From: CAWACC01 sp964390695
Lineage (GTDB): Bacteria; Chlamydiota; Chlamydiia; Chlamydiales; Parachlamydiaceae
DNA length: 8,438 nucleotides
Assembly: GCA_964390695.1 (NCBI GenBank)
Contig: CAYMKI010000136.1
Span: 1-8,438, forward strand
Direction of reading: 5' to 3'
The notes beneath the pieces were generated by a model. It did no database searches, was not told where the DNA came from, and worked only from the letters and a program-made list of their open reading frames with translations. How positions within the stretch are numbered: position 1 is the first letter of the stretch; the number at the start of each line of letters is the position of its first letter. Of the stretch, positions 6,713 to 8,438 are shown piece after piece. The translations under genes and the position numbers were made by a program.

Positions 6713-7516
6713 TTACTGGGTGTTAACTCTTGGGTTTTTTGTATAGCCGAAGGGTGTGTATTTATAAGAATTTGAGTTATAATCGCCAGCGACTCTTATG
6801 GCTATCAATTGTCCCCAGGTATCGGGTAGGACTGCTTGTGTTTCGCCTTCCCCTGTACCGAATGCGTGCCCCCAATCTTTCTTAAATAGATTTTGCGCGT
6901 ACGCTCTTGTATTCTCAGGAGCTAGATCATTGTGTTTATGAACTTTCACCCATATGGTGTATGCAGGCGTTGTTTTAAGAATCTGCTTAGCTAAATGCAA
7001 GCGTCTGTTATCGTAAGAGGTTAATGTGCCATCTGGCATCTCAACAACTTCTAATGCGAAATTTTTGTCGAAACCTTTCAGCATCAACGCTTTCAAATCT
7101 TCCAAAGGTTGATCTCTTCCGTTCTTATCCTTGAAGATGCAGTTGATCGAACATTGCGAGAATCGAATCGCCTCTATCGCTACTTGGCTAATTTGTTGCA
7201 GCTTACCATTAGCTATTTGTGGTGATGCGACGGTGTGTGTGTTGGGTGTTGCTTGTGCTTTATATTTGTTCTGTAGGTTAGCCTTTTTTTCCTTAGAATA
7301 ACGAGGAGCGGTAAAGGGCTTTTCTTCTTTAGGTTGAGCGGTGGGAGCGTGGGTTTCTTCAAATACTTTTTTCGCTTTGTCTTGTTGGGCAGGGGTTGTT
7401 TGAAGTAAATTACTTGATGGTTTAGGTTGAATATTATTTATATTATTAGTTTTATTAATGGGGGTGTTCATCATTCTATTAGTATGATGATCTCCTACTA
7501 TACTGCTCCATGACAT
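6713..7516 (-). CDS. Putative effector/toxin-like protein with an MPDG...DNRRL (ParB/Srx-like?) domain
   Basis: A 267-residue soluble protein in two parts. Residues 1 to about 110 are low-complexity, rich in Asn, Thr, Pro, Gln and Lys, and probably disordered; no signal peptide is present. Residues about 112-265 look folded: AIRFSQCSINCIFKD (115-129), a helical stretch, then ALEVVEMPDGTLTSYDNRRL (154-173), TIWVKVHKH (187-195), PDTWGQLIAIRV (231-242) and FGYTKNPRV (256-264). The order of an FSQ.SI start, a VV.MPDG strand turn and a DNRRL helix resembles small modules in bacterial secreted proteins that may be related to the ParB/sulfiredoxin fold; I recall this pattern rather than a named family, so function is unassigned. 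The start is well supported: AGGAG (7525-7529) lies eight bases before the ATG. The gene stands alone with its own probable promoter and ends at a strong hairpin. A disordered N-terminus before a compact domain would suit a type III effector. Confidence 0.88.
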   Translation of the reverse strand: MSWSSIVGDHHTNRMMNTPINKTNNINNIQPKPSSNLLQTTPAQQDKAKKVFEETHAPTAQPKEEKPFTAPRYSKEKKANLQNKYKAQATPNTHTVASPQIANGKLQQISQVAIEAIRFSQCSINCIFKDKNGRDQPLEDLKALMLKGFDKNFALEVVEMPDGTLTSYDNRRLHLAKQILKTTPAYTIWVKVHKHNDLAPENTRAYAQNLFKKDWGHAFGTGEGETQAVLPDTWGQLIAIRVAGDYNSNSYKYTPFGYTKNPRVNTQ

Positions 7517-7522
7517 AATATT

Positions 7523-7600
7523 TTCTCCTATTAAATTATTTGAATTACAAATAATTATTTTTTTATTTAGTTTAATTATAACAAATGTTTATTAGGAGAA
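7523..7600. repeat. Eight-base inverted repeat flanking the promoter
   Basis: TTCTCCTA (7523-7530) and TAGGAGAA (7593-7600) are exact inverted copies about 60 bases apart, on either side of the extended -10 site. One copy includes the ribosome binding site of the gene at 7516. Its mirror copy on the plus strand precedes no open gene. It may be a paired protein-binding site or chance. Confidence 0.3.
7575..7583 (-). promoter_or_regulatory. Extended -10 promoter of the DNRRL-protein gene
   Basis: On the minus strand TGTTATAAT is a perfect TATAAT preceded by the extended TG motif. No good -35 hexamer is visible, as is common with extended -10 promoters. Transcription would begin near 7568 and give a leader of about 50 bases carrying the strong AGGAG site at 7525-7529. 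Confidence 0.45.
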
Positions 7601-7649
7601 TTTAATTTTATTATTAAGAATGTGTAAATTCTATAACTATTTATAAAAT

Positions 7650-7686
7650 GAGGTAAAAGCTCTCGCTGCGCTCGAGATTTCACCTC
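7650..7686 (-). terminator. GC-rich stem-loop, possible terminator of the gene ending at 7747
   Basis: In an otherwise AT-rich spacer, 37 bases fold back on themselves. As minus-strand RNA, GAGGTGAAA pairs with TTTTACCTC (with a G-U pair); then, after one mismatch, CTC pairs with GAG, and an inner GC pair stack closes a small loop. The stem is better on the minus strand, where ATTTTAT follows. It lies about 60 bases beyond the stop codon at 7747, so it may be a terminator or a stable mRNA end; a dispersed repetitive element is another possibility. Confidence 0.4.
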
Positions 7687-7718
7687 TATTTATGGACAGT
7701 TGGGTATTAAATGGACTA

Positions 7719-7740
7719 ATCCTTAATAAAAGATAAGGAT
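7719..7740 (-). other. Small stem-loop just after the stop codon of the partial gene
   Basis: ATCCTTA (7719-7725) and TAAGGAT (7734-7740) form a seven-pair stem with an eight-base loop, beginning six bases after the stop codon on the minus strand. No T run follows, so by itself it is a weak terminator at best; it may protect the mRNA end together with the larger hairpin at 7650-7686. Confidence 0.35.
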
Positions 7741-7746
7741 CAATGC

Positions 7747-8438
7747 TTAGGAATTAGGGGGTAAGTTGGGTTTTAAGCTAGAACAGTGATTCCATTTCGC
7801 AGCTTCTATCTTAAGATGCTGGATCTTTTTCTTTAAATGTTGTTTGTTGATTCTTTTTCTTCGTGTTGGGCTGTAAAGTGCTTTTTGTAAGGTGTTATAC
7901 TTGTTTGTGAGTATGCATGAAATCAACTGTTGTTTTTCTTTTTGATCGATATATTCTTCTGGGGAACCGTTTTTATCGATGTGCTGATTTAGGGCGTCCA
8001 AAGCTAACTCTTCATCTTGGCTAGGCTCAAAAAAATCCGGATAAAAAAACTTACCGCTTGTAACTTGATCAATTTTGTATGCAGAAAAAGAGCAGGGTGA
8101 GGATTTATTTTTTTTCGATAACTTAAAGCAATCTAGGGCTATATAGTAAATTTTCTGAATCGGAAGCGTTGTCAAAGGGCAAGTAAAGGATTTGTTTTTG
8201 TTCACACAGGTGTATCTATGGCTGCGCAATGAGGAGGCTGAGTAGATTTTATATACCTTGGCATCTCCCTCCTTCTCGGGTTTTAATTCCGCAATGGCAA
8301 GAAGGTAATAGGGCAGTCCATTGTTTTGGGCTTTAAGAAATTGCTCCTTAAAGCTTTCTAAGGTGAATATATCCTCATCTTCCAAATCGATAGTTTTAGG
8401 AAATTTGTCGCCTGTCTTGGGAGGGCGAGGTTCAAAAG
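7747..8438 (-). CDS. Uncharacterised protein, 5' end missing (runs off the right edge)
   Basis: The minus-strand frame ends with TAA at 7747-7749 and is open to the last base, giving 229 visible residues. A TTG at 8383-8385 could in principle be a start (212 residues) but has no ribosome binding site, and 17 more in-frame codons (FEPRPPKTGDKFPKTID) continue to the edge, so the gene very probably begins outside the window. I do not recognise the protein. Counting from that TTG, residues 24-33 are hydrophobic (LPYYLLAIAE) but too short and interrupted for a membrane helix. FTCPLTTLPIQKIYYIALDCF (67-87) faintly recalls the first loop of U-box/RING-like folds, too weakly to name. The C-terminal part is strongly basic, with RRKR (175-178) and KKK (185-187), which could bind nucleic acid or act as a nuclear localisation signal if the protein enters a host cell. 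Nothing indicates membrane insertion. Confidence 0.75.
   Translation of the reverse strand, partial: FEPRPPKTGDKFPKTIDLEDEDIFTLESFKEQFLKAQNNGLPYYLLAIAELKPEKEGDAKVYKIYSASSLRSHRYTCVNKNKSFTCPLTTLPIQKIYYIALDCFKLSKKNKSSPCSFSAYKIDQVTSGKFFYPDFFEPSQDEELALDALNQHIDKNGSPEEYIDQKEKQQLISCILTNKYNTLQKALYSPTRRKRINKQHLKKKIQHLKIEAAKWNHCSSLKPNLPPNS

Noticed and set aside
7523..7740. CRISPR-like or phage attachment structure in the spacer before the partial gene
   Set aside because: The inverted repeats there are single, differ from each other and are not regularly spaced; there are no direct repeats with spacers.

Overview
The window looks like chromosomal DNA from an environmental, amoeba-associated member of the Chlamydiota (Parachlamydia/Waddlia/Simkania-like). 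This rests on the type of SurE (NDDG start, EQS-type metal loop, SGINRG...GRNVLYSGTV core), on the long ACAD9/VLCAD-like acyl-CoA dehydrogenase, on moderate-to-low GC with very AT-rich intergenic DNA, and on several stand-alone proteins that look like effectors of an intracellular bacterium. The assignment is an inference; a Legionella-like organism is the main alternative, but the SurE does not look gammaproteobacterial.

Layout. At the left edge lies the 3' end of a tRNA on the + strand, most likely tRNA-Gly. It is followed, convergently, by a minus-strand pair: surE (838-1629) and a downstream overlapping gene (81 to about 854) for a putative secreted protein with a Rossmann/methyltransferase-like pattern. 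A promoter-like sequence and a good ribosome binding site precede surE. A non-coding, increasingly AT-rich stretch of about 400 bp (1630-2030) separates this pair from three plus-strand genes: an all-helical protein of unknown function (2031-3044), a protein with an apparent eukaryote-type SH2 domain joined to a Tiki/EreA/ChaN-like domain (3184-4680), and an acyl-CoA dehydrogenase (4759-6672). A hairpin at 6677-6697 sits between the acyl-CoA dehydrogenase and a convergent minus-strand gene (6713-7516). That gene encodes a protein with a low-complexity N-terminus and a C-terminal domain bearing an MPDG...DNRRL motif. After 230 bp of AT-rich DNA with two hairpins comes the 3' part of another minus-strand gene (7747 to the right edge), whose reading frame stays open to the end of the window.

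How the genes relate. surE and its overlapping neighbour are probably cotranscribed. The other genes are spaced 70-230 bp apart, each with its own AT-rich leader, so they look like single-gene units. The acyl-CoA dehydrogenase and SurE are metabolic housekeeping proteins. The helical protein, the SH2/Tiki protein, the DNRRL protein and the partial gene at the right edge form a possible group of host-interaction proteins; this is inferred from domain type, soluble low-complexity N-termini and isolation, not proven. The most striking item is the SH2-like domain, because SH2 domains read phosphotyrosine in animal-type signalling and are rare in bacteria outside Legionella.
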